This document shows, in pieces, positions 24,628 to 34,411 of a stretch of 52,607 bases of DNA. The position numbers were made by a program, and so were the translations under genes. The stretch is taken from contig JAKARI010000018.1 in assembly GCA_021819245.1 (NCBI GenBank), forward strand, positions 1-52,607, written 5' to 3'. The notes under the pieces were generated by a model that worked only from the letters and a program-made list of their open reading frames with translations, made no database searches and was not told the origin of the DNA. Numbering within the stretch: position 1 is the first letter of the stretch; each line of letters starts with the position of its first letter. The stretch is from Pseudomonadota bacterium. GTDB taxonomy: Bacteria; Pseudomonadota; Gammaproteobacteria; Acidiferrobacterales; Acidiferrobacteraceae.

Positions 24628-25932
24628 TTAGGGATGGGGGGCCGGGGCGGGTTCGTGTGCCGCATCGCCCGCGACTATATAGGTCACCTCCACCCCCTGC
24701 TCGGCGGCGATCCACCGCCCCGCCTCGCGCGACATCGACAGCGTCATGCGCAGCCTATCGCCCTCGACCTCCTCGCTGAGCACCGTCCCCGCCCCATAGA
24801 GGCGCGACCGCAGGCGGCCCTCATGCAACGGGATGCGGACCACGGCGCGCACCTGGCGCGGGCCGAGTCTCTGGTGGATCGCCTCGAGGAGCCCGCCCAG
24901 ACCCGCGCCGGTGTGCGCGGACACGAACACCCGGCGCGCCTCGCCCCACTCGTCTTCCTCGATCCGCGGCTGATCCGATGTGGCATCGATCTTGTTCATG
25001 ACGATAAGCCGCGGGACATGCTCGGCCCCGATCTCCGCCAACACCTGATCGACTTGCTCTTCATAGGCCTGATGATCCGGATGACTGGCATCGACGACGT
25101 GCAAGAGGAGATCGGCAAACTGCACCTCCTCGAGCGTCGCATGAAACGCCGCCACGAGCGCATGCGGGAGGTGGCGGATGAAGCCTACGGTGTCGGCCAG
25201 GATCATGGCCCCGGCCCCCGGCAGCTCCACGCGCCGCATGGTGGGGTCGAGGGTTGCAAACAGGCGGTCAGCGGCGTAGACACCCGCCCCGGTGAGCCGG
25301 TTAAAGAGCGATGACTTGCCGGCATTGGTGTAGCCGACCAGAGACACGGTGGGGACCACGGACCGCAGGCGCGCGCGCCGGCGCAGCAGGCGCTGTCCAT
25401 GGACCTTGTCGAGGCGCTTGTTCAAGACACGGATACGCTCGCCGATCATGCGCCGATCACTCTCGAGCTGCGTCTCGCCCGGGCCGCGCAACCCGATACC
25501 GCCCTTCTGGCGCTCGAGGTGCGTCCAGCCACGGACCAGCCGTGTCGACAGATGCTCGAGCTGCGCGAGCTGCACCTGAAGTTTGCCTTCGTGCGACTGG
25601 GCACGCTGCGCGAAGATATCGAGAATAAGGCCGGTGCGATCGAGGACGCGCGCGCCTACCGCCTTCTCGAGATTGCGCTCCTGCCCAGGCGACAAAGCGG
25701 CGTTCACCACCACGAGCTCGGCGCCGGAGGCGGCAATCAGCGCGCGCAACTCCTCGGCCTTGCCCGAGCCGACGTACGTCGCGCTATCGGGCCTTGAGCG
25801 CACCCCCTCGACGACCCCGACGATCTCGGCACCCGCGGAGGCCGCAAGGAGCCGCAGCTCGTCGAGATCCTCTTGCTCCTTCGCATCGGCCAGCCGCAAA
25901 TGCACTAAGACGGTGCGCTCGTGACCGGCCAC
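24628..25932 (-). CDS. hflX: HflX, ribosome-associated GTPase
   Basis: About 434 residues of an HflX-type GTPase. The N-terminal nucleotide-binding-like domain contains YVGSGKAEEL and the Gly-rich linker GGIGLRGPGETQLESDRR, both HflX hallmarks. The G domain has G1 GYTNAGKSSLFN, G3 DTVGFI and G4 NKID. HflX splits stalled ribosomes under stress. The start is uncertain: I favour the GTG at 25932 after the hfq stop, because upstream residues overlap hfq. It has a long proline/alanine-rich end. It is the last gene of the prfB-lysS-miaA-hfq-hflX run. Confidence 0.93.
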   Translation of the reverse strand: MAGHERTVLVHLRLADAKEQEDLDELRLLAASAGAEIVGVVEGVRSRPDSATYVGSGKAEELRALIAASGAELVVVNAALSPGQERNLEKAVGARVLDRTGLILDIFAQRAQSHEGKLQVQLAQLEHLSTRLVRGWTHLERQKGGIGLRGPGETQLESDRRMIGERIRVLNKRLDKVHGQRLLRRRARLRSVVPTVSLVGYTNAGKSSLFNRLTGAGVYAADRLFATLDPTMRRVELPGAGAMILADTVGFIRHLPHALVAAFHATLEEVQFADLLLHVVDASHPDHQAYEEQVDQVLAEIGAEHVPRLIVMNKIDATSDQPRIEEDEWGEARRVFVSAHTGAGLGGLLEAIHQRLGPRQVRAVVRIPLHEGRLRSRLYGAGTVLSEEVEGDRLRMTLSMSREAGRWIAAEQGVEVTYIVAGDAAHEPAPAPHP

Positions 25933-25948
25933 GTCGAGACGCTGCGAA

Positions 25949-26209
25949 TTACTCGTTGCCGACCCCCTTGTCCGCGTCGTCCATATCGAACGCAAATTTC
26001 ACGGGACGACTGGGCACCACCGTCGAGATCGCGTGCTTGTAGATCATCTGGCTCACGGTGTTTTTCAACAACACCACGAACTGATCGAACGACTCGATTT
26101 GCCCCTGCAACTTGATGCCGTTTACCAAAAATACCGAAACCGGCACATGTTCCTTGCGCAGAACATTCAAATAAGGGTCTTGTAAAGCCTGCCCTTTATG
26201 CTGACTCAT
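25949..26209 (-). CDS. hfq: Hfq RNA chaperone
   Basis: An 86-residue Sm-fold RNA chaperone. Sm1 is seen in [39 protein letters not shown] and Sm2 in [15 protein letters not shown]. It forms hexamers that pair small RNAs with mRNAs. An AGGAGAACTGTC leader precedes the ATG. It lies 51 nt after miaA and just before hflX, the gene order conserved in gammaproteobacteria. The C-terminal tail is short and acidic. Confidence 0.97.
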   Translation of the reverse strand: MSQHKGQALQDPYLNVLRKEHVPVSVFLVNGIKLQGQIESFDQFVVLLKNTVSQMIYKHAISTVVPSRPVKFAFDMDDADKGVGNE

Positions 26210-26260
26210 GACAGTTCTCCTGTTCTTATATTCCGTTACTGAGGCATTGAGCGGTGCGCT

Positions 26261-27199
26261 TCACGAGCCATGCGCCATGGCATCGATGGCATCCCCTATG
26301 ATCGCCGCGCAGGACTCGGGCCCCCGGGGGCCGCCGGCATCCAGCCAGCGCACGGCCGGATCGGCCCGCAGCCATGTGAGCTGGCGCTTGGCGAGCTGCC
26401 GGGTCGCGACCACCCCTTGCGCGGCCAATTCATTATACGGGATTTTGCCCCGCAGGTATTCTCCCGCCTGACGATAGCCCACGAGCCGCAACGCCGGGGC
26501 TGTAGCCGGCAGATTCAGGCCAAATAGCCACGCCGCCTCTTCCATAAGCCCGCGCGTGAGTATCCTGTGAAAACGGACCGCGATGCGCCGGTGAAGTTCC
26601 CCCCGCTCGCGCGGATTGATCGCAAACTTGAGTACGGGATAGGGCAACACCGGCGCCGGCGCAACCGCCTGCGGCACACGCCCGAGCGTGCGCGCGATCT
26701 CGAGCGCGCGCACGATCCTCTGCGGGTCGGTGGGCGCGATCGCCAGGGCCCGTTGCGGGTCCCGCCGCATCAGCTCGCCATAGAGGGCCGGCAGGCCCTT
26801 GGCATCGCGCTCCGCAAGGAGCGCTGCGCGCAGCGCGGGATCGCTTGGCGGGATCTCGGGCAGGCCATATTCCAGGGCGTGGAAATAAAAACTGCTGCCC
26901 CCCACCAGCACGGGCACGCGGTCACGTTCACGCGCGGCCTCGATCGCCCGGCGCGCATCCTCCGCAAAGGCCGCCGCCGAGTAGCTTTCGGCCACGCTGC
27001 GGATGTCGATCAGGCTATGCGGGAGGGCGCGGCGCTCGCCGGCCGTGGGCTTGGCGGTGCCGATGTCGAGTCCGCGGTAGATCTGCGCGGCATCGACGCT
27101 TATGGCCTCTATGGGTGCAAGGGCGCAGAGCGCCAGCGCGGTGGCGGTCTTGCCCGCCCCTGTCGGCCCCATGAGGAACACGACAGGGCGGGTCGTCAT
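26261..27199 (-). CDS. miaA: MiaA, tRNA dimethylallyltransferase
   Basis: A 312-residue enzyme that adds a dimethylallyl group to A37 of tRNAs reading UNN codons. The P-loop [12 protein letters not shown] is at the N-terminus, followed by [19 protein letters not shown], the substrate region; [11 protein letters not shown] and [11 protein letters not shown] further along are also family motifs. The ATG overlaps the lysS stop by 4 nt, so the two are coupled. Confidence 0.95.
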   Translation of the reverse strand: MTTRPVVFLMGPTGAGKTATALALCALAPIEAISVDAAQIYRGLDIGTAKPTAGERRALPHSLIDIRSVAESYSAAAFAEDARRAIEAARERDRVPVLVGGSSFYFHALEYGLPEIPPSDPALRAALLAERDAKGLPALYGELMRRDPQRALAIAPTDPQRIVRALEIARTLGRVPQAVAPAPVLPYPVLKFAINPRERGELHRRIAVRFHRILTRGLMEEAAWLFGLNLPATAPALRLVGYRQAGEYLRGKIPYNELAAQGVVATRQLAKRQLTWLRADPAVRWLDAGGPRGPESCAAIIGDAIDAMAHGS

Positions 27200-28707
27200 G
27201 AGCCCTGCGGGCGCATATGCGGAAACAGGATCACGTCGCGAATGCTCGGGGCATCGGTCAAGAGCATGACCAGGCGGTCGATGCCGATGCCCTCTCCGGC
27301 CGTGGGCGGCATGCCATATTCCAGCGCCTCGATATAATCGGCATCGTAGTGCATGGCCTCCTCATCGCCCTCCCCGCGCCGCTCGACCTGGCGCCTGAAG
27401 CGCTGCGCCTGGTCCTCGGGGTCGTTGAGCTCCGAGAACCCGTTGGCGATCTCGCGCCCGCCGACAAAGAATTCGAAGCGGTCGGTGACAAACGGGTCGC
27501 CATCGCTGCGCCGCGCAAGCGGCGACACCTCCGCCGGGTAGGCGGTGATGAAGGTCGGCTGCAAAAGCTGCCCCTCGATGGTCTTTTCAAAGATCGTCAT
27601 CTGCAGCCCCCCGGCCTCGAGGCCGTCTTCCACCGGCAGGCCCTTGGCGGCCAGAAACGCGCGCAAAGACGCCCTATCGCGCAGGTCGGCCGGGGCGTCC
27701 GGATGATGGCGGCGGATCGCCTCCTCGATCGTCAGCCGCGCAAAGGGCGCGCCGAAATCGTACTCCTGCCCCTGATAGGTCAGTGTCGTCGTTCCCCCGA
27801 TCTCCCGGCACAATCCGCGCAGCAAGACCTCCGTCATATCCATGAGATCGCGATAGTCGGCGTAGGCCTGATAGAACTCCACCATCGTGAATTCCGGGTT
27901 ATGCCGGGTGCTCAGGCCCTCGTTGCGGAAATTCCGATTGATCTCGAACACGCGCTCGAGACCGCCCACCACCAGCCGCTTGAGGTACAGCTCGGGCGCA
28001 ATGCGCAAAAACAAGGGGATATCGAGGGCATTGTGATGGGTCACGAACGGCCGCGCGGTGGCACCGCCGGCCAGCGGCTGCATCATCGGCGTCTCGACCT
28101 CGCTAAACCCGCGGTCTTTCAGAAACGCGCGCAGGTAGGCGATGATGCGCTCCCGGCGCTCGAAGAGCCTGCGGGTCTCGGGATTGACGATCAGGTCGAG
28201 ATAGCGCTTGCGGTAGCGGGTCTCCTGATCGGTGAGCCCATGGAACTTCTCGGGCAAGGGCCGCAGGCACTTTGCGAGCAGCCCAAGGCGTCCGGCGCGC
28301 ACGCTCAACTCGCCGGTCCGGGTGCGAAAGAGCCGCCCGGTCACACCGATGATGTCGCCCAGATCCCAGTGCTTGAAGGCCTCATAGGCCGCGCCCAGGG
28401 CGTCTTTTTCGACAAACACCTGAATGCGCCCGCTGCCATCCTGAATGTGGCAGAAGCTTGCGCGCCCCATGATGCGCCGTGTCATCATGCGCCCGCCCAG
28501 GCGCACCTCGCCTATCCCGGCGAGCGCCTCCTCGGGGGCGTCCCGGTACTCGGCCGCCAGCGCACCGGCCTGCCGATTGGGGCGAAAGTCGTTGGGATAG
28601 GCCGCGCCCTCGGCGCGCCACGCCGCGAGCTTCTCGCGGCGCTGCGCGATATGGCGGTCTTCATCCCCCGGGGTCCCGATGTCGTCTTGCCGTTCGCTCA
28701 CATCCAC
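27196..28707 (-). CDS. lysS: Lysyl-tRNA synthetase, class II
   Basis: A 503-residue class II LysRS. The N-terminal OB fold ([23 protein letters not shown]) binds the anticodon. Class II motif 2 is [20 protein letters not shown], and motif 3 is [24 protein letters not shown]. It starts 8 nt after the prfB stop, the usual prfB-lysS arrangement. Confidence 0.96.
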   Translation of the reverse strand: MDVSERQDDIGTPGDEDRHIAQRREKLAAWRAEGAAYPNDFRPNRQAGALAAEYRDAPEEALAGIGEVRLGGRMMTRRIMGRASFCHIQDGSGRIQVFVEKDALGAAYEAFKHWDLGDIIGVTGRLFRTRTGELSVRAGRLGLLAKCLRPLPEKFHGLTDQETRYRKRYLDLIVNPETRRLFERRERIIAYLRAFLKDRGFSEVETPMMQPLAGGATARPFVTHHNALDIPLFLRIAPELYLKRLVVGGLERVFEINRNFRNEGLSTRHNPEFTMVEFYQAYADYRDLMDMTEVLLRGLCREIGGTTTLTYQGQEYDFGAPFARLTIEEAIRRHHPDAPADLRDRASLRAFLAAKGLPVEDGLEAGGLQMTIFEKTIEGQLLQPTFITAYPAEVSPLARRSDGDPFVTDRFEFFVGGREIANGFSELNDPEDQAQRFRRQVERRGEGDEEAMHYDADYIEALEYGMPPTAGEGIGIDRLVMLLTDAPSIRDVILFPHMRPQGS

Positions 28708-28714
28708 CTCGCCG

Positions 28715-29813
28715 CTAGAGCCCGCTCTTTAAGCTGGCCTCGATGAACCGATCCAGATCCCCGTCGAGCACCGCCTGGGTATTGGCCACCTCGACACCGG
28801 TGCGCAGATCCTTGATGCGCGACTGATCCAGGACATAGGAGCGGATCTGGCTGCCCCAGCCGATGTCCGATTTGCTGTCCTCGAGCCGCTCTTGGGCCTC
28901 GCGCCTTTTTTGCATCTCGAGCTCGTAGAGCCGGGCCTTCAACATCTTCATGGCCTGCGAGCGGTTCTTGTGCTGCGAGCGATCCGTCTGGCACTGCACG
29001 ACAATGCCGCTCGGGACATGGGTGATGCGCACCGCCGAGTCCGTGCGGTTGACGTGCTGGCCGCCGGCACCGCTTGCCCGGTAGGTATCGACGCGCAGGT
29101 CCGCGGGATTGATCTCGATATCGATAGTATCGTCGACCTCGGGGTAGACGAACACCGACGCAAACGAGGTGTGCCGGCGATTGCCCGAATCAAACGGCGA
29201 CTTGCGCACCAGCCTGTGGACCCCGGTCTCCGTGCGCAGATGGCCGAAGGCGTAGGGCCCGGTCACTTTGATCGTGGCGCTCTTGATCCCCGCCACCTCG
29301 CCGGGCGAGGCCTCGACGATCTCGGTGGCGAAACCGCGGCGCTCGCCGTAGCGCAGATACATGCGCAGCAGCATCTCCGCCCAGTCCTGGGCCTCGGTGC
29401 CGCCGGACCCCGACTGGATGTCCAAAAAGGCATTGGCCGCATCCATCTCGCCCGGGAACATGCGCTGGAACTCGAGGGCCTCGAGACGCGCCCTAAGACC
29501 TGCCACATCGCGCGCCAGGGCCCCTTCGATGGTGTGATCGCCCTCGGCGCGCGCCAGGGCCAGGAGTTCTGCGGCCTCGTCTAGGCCCGCCTCGAGGGCC
29601 TGGATCGTGCCCACCGCCTGCGCAAGCCGCGCCCGCTCCCGTCCCAGCCCCTGGGCGCGCGCCTTGTCCGCCCACACCGCTTGATCGAGGAGCTCGCGCT
29701 CGACCTCGGCGAGGCGCTCTTCCTGCGTGGCGATGTCAAAGATACCCCCGAAGGGCGGCCGTCCGCTCACGCAGCGCGCGCAACGCCTGCTCTAGGCTCC
29801 CCTGGTCTTCCAC
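28715..29813 (-). CDS. prfB: Peptide chain release factor 2 with +1 programmed frameshift
   Basis: RF2 read through a +1 frameshift. The first frame starts at a GTG (29813) 6 nt behind GGAGGG and runs exactly 25 codons to CTT (29741-29739) followed by TGA (29738-29736). The ribosome slips to read GAC at 29737 and continues to the stop at 28715. The total is 365 residues. The Shine-Dalgarno-like CGGGGGTAT before CTTTGAC is the classical site. The GGQ motif is in [11 protein letters not shown] and the stop-codon-reading SPF motif in [12 protein letters not shown]. Frameshifting autoregulates RF2 levels. Confidence 0.95.
29735..29750 (-). promoter_or_regulatory. RF2 +1 frameshift site
   Basis: The minus-strand order is CGG GGG TAT CTT TGA C: an internal Shine-Dalgarno-like run, the slippery CTT and an in-frame TGA in poor termination context. 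It matches the element known in Escherichia coli prfB in sequence and codon position (stop at codon 26). Confidence 0.93.
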
Positions 29814-30808
29814 ACGCGTCCCTCCGAAAACGACGCAGGATACCGGAACCCCCGCCGAAAGACGAGGGCCAGTCTCTTCATCCCATGGTATGAGTCTGAA
29901 CGGGGGGCGCATCCCTTACAAGGCGTACGCCTGAACACGGACATCTGGGTCAATCATACCCCCCGGCGATCGCCCTGAACGAAGAACTCCCTGACGAAAA
30001 CGGCGCCGGCCCGCGGCCTTCTCGATGGCACTCAGGAGGGGCACTTTGCGTCCAAGGATGGGGATGCGCAGCGCCACGCCTTCACGGCCGCGCGGTGGCA
30101 AGGCGCCTGGACTTATGATCGCCTGCCCCGGCCCGGCTCCGGGTCGTGCTGCGCGATCTCAAGCGCACACCGGCTGCTTGCGCCCGCAACTGACACGCCT
30201 TTCGCGCCGCGCCCGGGCCGGCTGGACCCGCGAGAGAACCCAGGCACGGCTTCTGCCCGCCGATTCGCGGCGATGGGGGCGGCACCAGGCCGGCAGGGCG
30301 CCGGCTGATCGGTCATGATCGACCCGTTCGATACGGGGCCCGGATGCATAAAACCCCTCCCTCGCCGCCGCGCGGCGCTCATCAACCCCCTTGCCCGCAT
30401 CGCCACCCCGGATGATGCCAATAGCCCCGAAAAAGGCGCCATGTCAGGACGCCTGCGCATCATCCGCCCGCCGGATTCCCGGGGCGCCACATCCCTGGGG
30501 CTTTTTCGCACCACAAGTGGGTTCGTCCGGCAGCGGCTCACGAACACGCTGGGGCCGCAGCTTTTTTCGGCCTTCGAATCACGCGCCGGGGATCGTGCCG
30601 TGCGCGACCGGCCCTATACGCTCATCGGCGTGCTGCCCCGCCCTGCGGGTGATCGCCATGACCTGCCCGGGCGGCATCACACCCGAGGCCGACCGGCGCA
30701 AGACGCTCCTGCAGGATCAGGGGCTTGCGGGCCAAGACGCCGAGGCCGACATCGTGAACGACCGGACGAGGAGCTGGAGAAGGCCGCGCGAGGTCATGTC
30801 TCACATCG
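29814..30808. other. Gene-poor region upstream of hipBA
   Basis: About 1 kb with only short, low-quality open frames on both strands. The frame around 30650-30800 (TCPGGITPEADRRKTLLQDQ) looks slightly protein-like, but is broken and has no assignable family. It most likely holds decayed accessory DNA between prfB and the hip module. Confidence 0.45.
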
Positions 30809-30840
30809 TTGACATATTATCGGATTCTTGTCTATTATGT
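30809..30840 (+). promoter_or_regulatory. Predicted leaderless hipB promoter with inverted repeat
   Basis: A perfect TTGACA (30809-30814) and TATTAT (30833-30838) are 18 bp apart. The -10 ends 7 nt before the hipB ATG (30846), so the transcript would begin at or just before the start codon, with no ribosome binding site. The half-sites ACATA and TATGT (30812-30816 and 30836-30840) form an inverted repeat over the promoter, a likely HipB autorepression operator. Confidence 0.6.
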
Positions 30841-30845
30841 GATAC

Positions 30846-31148
30846 ATGCCGAGCAAAAGACAACCTATTTTCCCCCGCGAGCGAGACCTGCTTGCCCAGT
30901 TCGGCGAGCGTCTCCGATTGGCGAGGTTGCGCCGGAAGATACCGGCTGAAGCATTGGCCGAACGGTCGTCCATTTCCCGGATGACCCTCCACAGGGCCGA
31001 GCACGGGTCGCCCGCGGTATCCATGGGGGCCTATCTGCGGATTTTGGCCGCGCTGCATCTCCAAGATGACATCAATCTCCTCGCAGCCGACGACAAGTTG
31101 GGCCGGAAGCTCCAGGACCTTGAACTGGATTCCCGAGCAAAGGAATGA
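30846..31148 (+). CDS. HipB-like XRE-family antitoxin
   Basis: A 100-residue DNA-binding protein with a helix-turn-helix (FGERLRLARLRRKIPAEALAERSSISRMTLHRAEHG). It belongs to the HipB/XRE group. HipB binds and neutralises HipA and represses its own operon. The stop overlaps the hipA ATG at 31145 (ATGA). Base composition is lower in GC than the core genes, suggesting transfer. It appears intact, unlike its partner. Confidence 0.85.
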   Translation: MPSKRQPIFPRERDLLAQFGERLRLARLRRKIPAEALAERSSISRMTLHRAEHGSPAVSMGAYLRILAALHLQDDINLLAADDKLGRKLQDLELDSRAKE

Positions 31149-32387
31149 CAAACGGTCTTGAAGTGTGGCTGGACGTGTATTTCCTGGACCAAATGGTCAA
31201 GGTGGGCATGCTTGCGCACGACAAAGGTCAAGTGTGATTCAACTATTCCAGGGACTGGCTAAGGAACCCGTTGTGTTTCAATCTCGATCCGCAATTATCA
31301 CTGGATCAGGCGCCGTTCTTCCCAAATCCCGAGACTGGGAACTTTGGGATCTTTCTGGATTCGTCTCCGGATCGTTGGGGGCAGACCCTGATGCTCAGGC
31401 GGGAGGCGATCTGCGCGCGTGATGAAACGAGGAAGGCCAGAAACCTTTATGCCTGGGACTTCCTCATTGGAGTCCAAGATATCACGCGCCAGGGCGCATT
31501 AAGATTCACATACGCCGGGGACACATCATTCCTGGCCGACAGCCACCTACCCATCCCGCCAGTGGCCCATCTCAGCGAGCTACAAACCGTGGCCATGGAA
31601 CTTACCAACAAAAAGATCGAGGACCTCGATGCCATGAAGCGATGGTTGGCTATCCTGGTTGCGCCCGGATCCTCGCTCGGTGGCGCCAGACCCAAAGCCA
31701 GTTTCGCTGAATCGGACGGTTCGCTTTGGATTGCAAAATTCCCGGCCAAGGATGACCCATACGACATGGGGGGCCTGGGAAATGGTCGCACACAATCTCG
31801 CGCAGTCCGCCGGCATTTCGGTGCCACCCGCACGCATGCTGCAATTAGGTAATGGCCATCGCACCTTCTGCGTCAAACGCTTTGATCGTCATAACGGTAG
31901 GCGGGTCTTCTATGCCTCTGCCAGGACCATGTTAAGCCGCACAGACAGCCACGGCGCCAGCTACCTGGATCTGGCGCAGTTCATTATGTCGAATGGCGCG
32001 CATACGTTCATCAAGGATGATCTCGCGCAGCTCTTCCGGCGAGTAATCTTCAATATCGCCATTGGTAACCGCGACGATCATCTGCGAAACCATGGATTTG
32101 TCTTGACAGAAACGGGATGGCGTTTATCCCGGGCCTTTGATGTCAACCCGAACCACGAAAAAGCCGACCATGTACTCAACATCGACGACCGGGATAATCG
32201 GCCACTTATCGAGAATGCCTTGGCCACAGCGGAATACTATGAGTTGACCAATGATCAGGCGGTCAAAATCGCTTCCGAGGTGACAGCGGTCATCAAGTCA
32301 TGGAAGGACGTTGGTAACCAATACAATATCCCCCGCGCCGACATCAATCTCATGGAGGGTGTATTTCTCTCTAGACATGTGGAATAA
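31145..32387 (+). pseudogene. hipA-type Ser/Thr kinase toxin, disrupted twice
   Basis: A full-length HipA reading frame of about 414 codons is recognisable, but has two lesions. A TGA at 31235-31237 replaces an expected Arg codon in KGQV-stop-FNYSRDWL (a CGA to TGA change would explain it). A six-G run near 31777-31782 has one G too many, shifting the frame after DDPYDM. Otherwise all kinase motifs survive: the Gly-rich GGARPKASF, the Lys in WIAKFPAKDD, the catalytic IGNRDDHLRNHGF, and AFDVNP. The decay must be recent, or the second lesion may be a sequencing error in the homopolymer. Confidence 0.85.
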
Positions 32388-33383
32388 ATTCAACGGACCC
32401 TGTCCAAACATGCACTTGATAAGATGGATTCGAGCGTCCCGGCGGGACATGACCATGACGTCGAGGGACGAAAACCGTGGTAAGCGGGGCACCCCATGGC
32501 CAACTGATCATCAGCGCGCGGATTGCCCAAAGCGACAAGCTCCTGCGGCAAATGCGTGACTGGCTACAGCGGGCGTCCCTTTGGCGGACTGGCCTTTGGT
32601 GTCACGCGCGGCACTCGGACGGGCCCTCGTGCCGGCTCCCGGCGAAAGCTTGAACACCGCCGAGTGGCGCACAGTCGGGGCCCTGCGTTTCGGGACCTGG
32701 ATGGACGCAAAGGACGTTGACCGCCTTGCGCCCCGGGAGATTGCCGGAGATCCGACAGAGTTTGCCTATCTCGTAGACCGCCTGCGCGCGGATCTGGCCT
32801 CGGGTTGGGATCGGCCGCACGTGGTGCGCTAAAAGGGATCATGATGGCATGGAGGCACAACACAGTTGATAGGGCCTCCGGTGGGATTACCGAGGGAGAT
32901 GCGATAGCACAGGCAATTCTTCAAGGCTGTTGGTTCTGGTGCGATTGAGTTTTTCGCCGAGAGTGGTGATGCCGAAGATGCGCGAGGCGCATAACATTTC
33001 AGTCCGGCAGACCCGCACAAAGAGCCGCTCAGGGCACTAACTTCCCATGGATACGCAACCTAATTGAGTTGCTGGGCCGGAATCGGCTGGTTGATGAACT
33101 TCTTCTTGCGGGTCTAGAAGTCGCCCTTCCCGCCAGAGATAAAGGAAGGTACTCCACGTCAGCCCCGGGCACGAAACTCTGTGTTCTGCTCGCCCCATAC
33201 AAAATGTCGCCTGCCGCGTGGTGGGCGCGAATCACCGGATGTACCAGTAATGCTCTCTCACCCATCGTTGCGGGAAACCGGCAATGCGCCGCCCGGTTTC
33301 CTCCGCCCGCCGCCTACAGACCGCCCGGGCCTTGAGGATTGCCTGCCCTCGCCTTCTTCGCGCGCGCCATCAGGACACTGGTG
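32388..33383. other. Remnant-rich region between hipA and second TA-like pair
   Basis: About 1 kb without an intact gene. At 33069-33150 the plus strand reads LGRNRLVDELLLAGLEVALPARDKG, which resembles the start of a family of hypothetical proteins, but the following sequence does not continue it. Another weak frame at 32581-32832 (83 codons) has an ordinary composition and no motif. I treat both as decayed. Confidence 0.45.
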
Positions 33384-33389
33384 TATAAT
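33384..33389 (+). promoter_or_regulatory. -10 box of a predicted leaderless promoter
   Basis: A perfect TATAAT ends 6 nt before the ATG at 33396, so transcription should start on the start codon. The -35 region is weak (GC-rich); a TG directly precedes the -10 box. No ribosome binding site is present. Confidence 0.45.
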
Positions 33390-33395
33390 AAGCAT

Positions 33396-33608
33396 ATGAA
33401 AAACATGCCGTTTGGGTACTTCGATCCTGTTGCTCGCAATGCCGAAAAAGAAGCGGCGCGAGCCGAGGATGCCCGTCGCTTGGAATCCGGTGAAATGACG
33501 CTGGAGCAGCTGGCGCACCAGAATGCCTTTCTCCCCTATGCCATCGACCTGTCTCGATGGAAGCTGGTTCATGACTCAATCGCCGAAGGCGATGATGATC
33601 TGCCATGA
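33396..33608 (+). CDS. Small protein paired with a nucleotidyltransferase-like gene
   Basis: A 70-residue charged protein (MKNMPFGYFDPVARNAEKEAARAEDARRLESGEMTLEQLAHQN and on). I do not recognise a named family. The segment ARRLESGEMTLEQLAHQNAFL resembles small proteins that precede nucleotidyltransferase-like genes in mobile regions. Its stop overlaps the next ATG (ATGA). It could be the antitoxin-like partner. The ATG at 33396 is preferred to 33339 because of the -10 box placed in between. Confidence 0.7.
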   Translation: MKNMPFGYFDPVARNAEKEAARAEDARRLESGEMTLEQLAHQNAFLPYAIDLSRWKLVHDSIAEGDDDLP

Positions 33609-34411
33609 GTGGTCACGCGCATGATGAATTAACCGCCGACGAGGTGATCGCCATGCTGGCGATGCTCAAAGGTGTCGATCCGCCCATCCTGGTCGGTGGG
33701 CAGGCGCTCAATGTCCTCGCGCGGCACTATCGGGTCGAGGGTTTTGACGCGCAGTTTAGCATCGACATGGATTTCGTCGGTGATAGTGAGGAGGCGCGTC
33801 AGGTCGCCCGGCTCTGGGGGGCCGAAGTCAAGGTACCGACGATGGACGACAACACACCGAATACGGCGATCGTCACGATACGCCGCCCAGGGCGGGCACC
33901 GCTTATCGTGAATTTTCTGGAAAGTGTGGCTGAAAGCGCATTTGGGGCCGAAGTGCCGTCCATTCGTATCACCGAGAATGACGTGGAAATGCGCGTCATG
34001 CACCCCTTATCCTGCCTGCAAAGCCGCCTCTGGAACATGTATGGGCCACTCGCCCGCCGCAATGGACGCGAAATCGATCGCGCGCACCTCGCTATTCGAG
34101 TACTTCATGCGCATCTTACCGCCTTGCTGAACAACGATGATGCGCGCGGCGCACTGAAGGTCATCGAGCGCCTCGCGCGGCGTGTCGCCCTGCCCAGGGT
34201 CAGCCGCAAGGCGTGGGCCTATGACCGCATCGACGTACTGACTGCCGTACCGGCCAGCCACAACTCGCTGCCAGAAATGTTTCGTACCGTGCGGTGGCCG
34301 TCAATCCAGAAAGAGGTCCATGAAGCCCGCCAAACAGACGAGCAGGTACAAGAGAGTAATGCGGCCCGCGCGTCTCCTGAGGGAACGGAAGCTGTGAACG
34401 GGAGACCATGA
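33605..34411 (+). CDS. Nucleotidyltransferase-fold protein, AbiEii-like second gene of pair
   Basis: A 268-residue protein with a nucleotidyltransferase-like signature near the N-terminus: PPILVGGQALNVLARHY, then FSIDMDFVGDSEEA, giving GG and an Asp-x-Asp pair. The domain then passes into a helical C-terminal half. It resembles the AbiEii/MNT superfamily toxins, which modify tRNA or protein with nucleotides. Coupled by 4 nt overlap to the small upstream gene, so a two-gene TA-like unit is likely. No experimental family match can be claimed from sequence alone. Confidence 0.65.
   Translation: MSGHAHDELTADEVIAMLAMLKGVDPPILVGGQALNVLARHYRVEGFDAQFSIDMDFVGDSEEARQVARLWGAEVKVPTMDDNTPNTAIVTIRRPGRAPLIVNFLESVAESAFGAEVPSIRITENDVEMRVMHPLSCLQSRLWNMYGPLARRNGREIDRAHLAIRVLHAHLTALLNNDDARGALKVIERLARRVALPRVSRKAWAYDRIDVLTAVPASHNSLPEMFRTVRWPSIQKEVHEARQTDEQVQESNAARASPEGTEAVNGRP

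Noticed and set aside
31145-31237. A HipBST-like split, with a short HipS before HipT
   Set aside because: The piece before the TGA is only 30 residues, far below a HipS domain, and the second lesion breaks the kinase itself.
31235-31237. TGA in hipA as a recoded selenocysteine or other amino acid
   Set aside because: An Arg is expected there, and nothing around it suggests recoding. A CGA to TGA transition is simpler.
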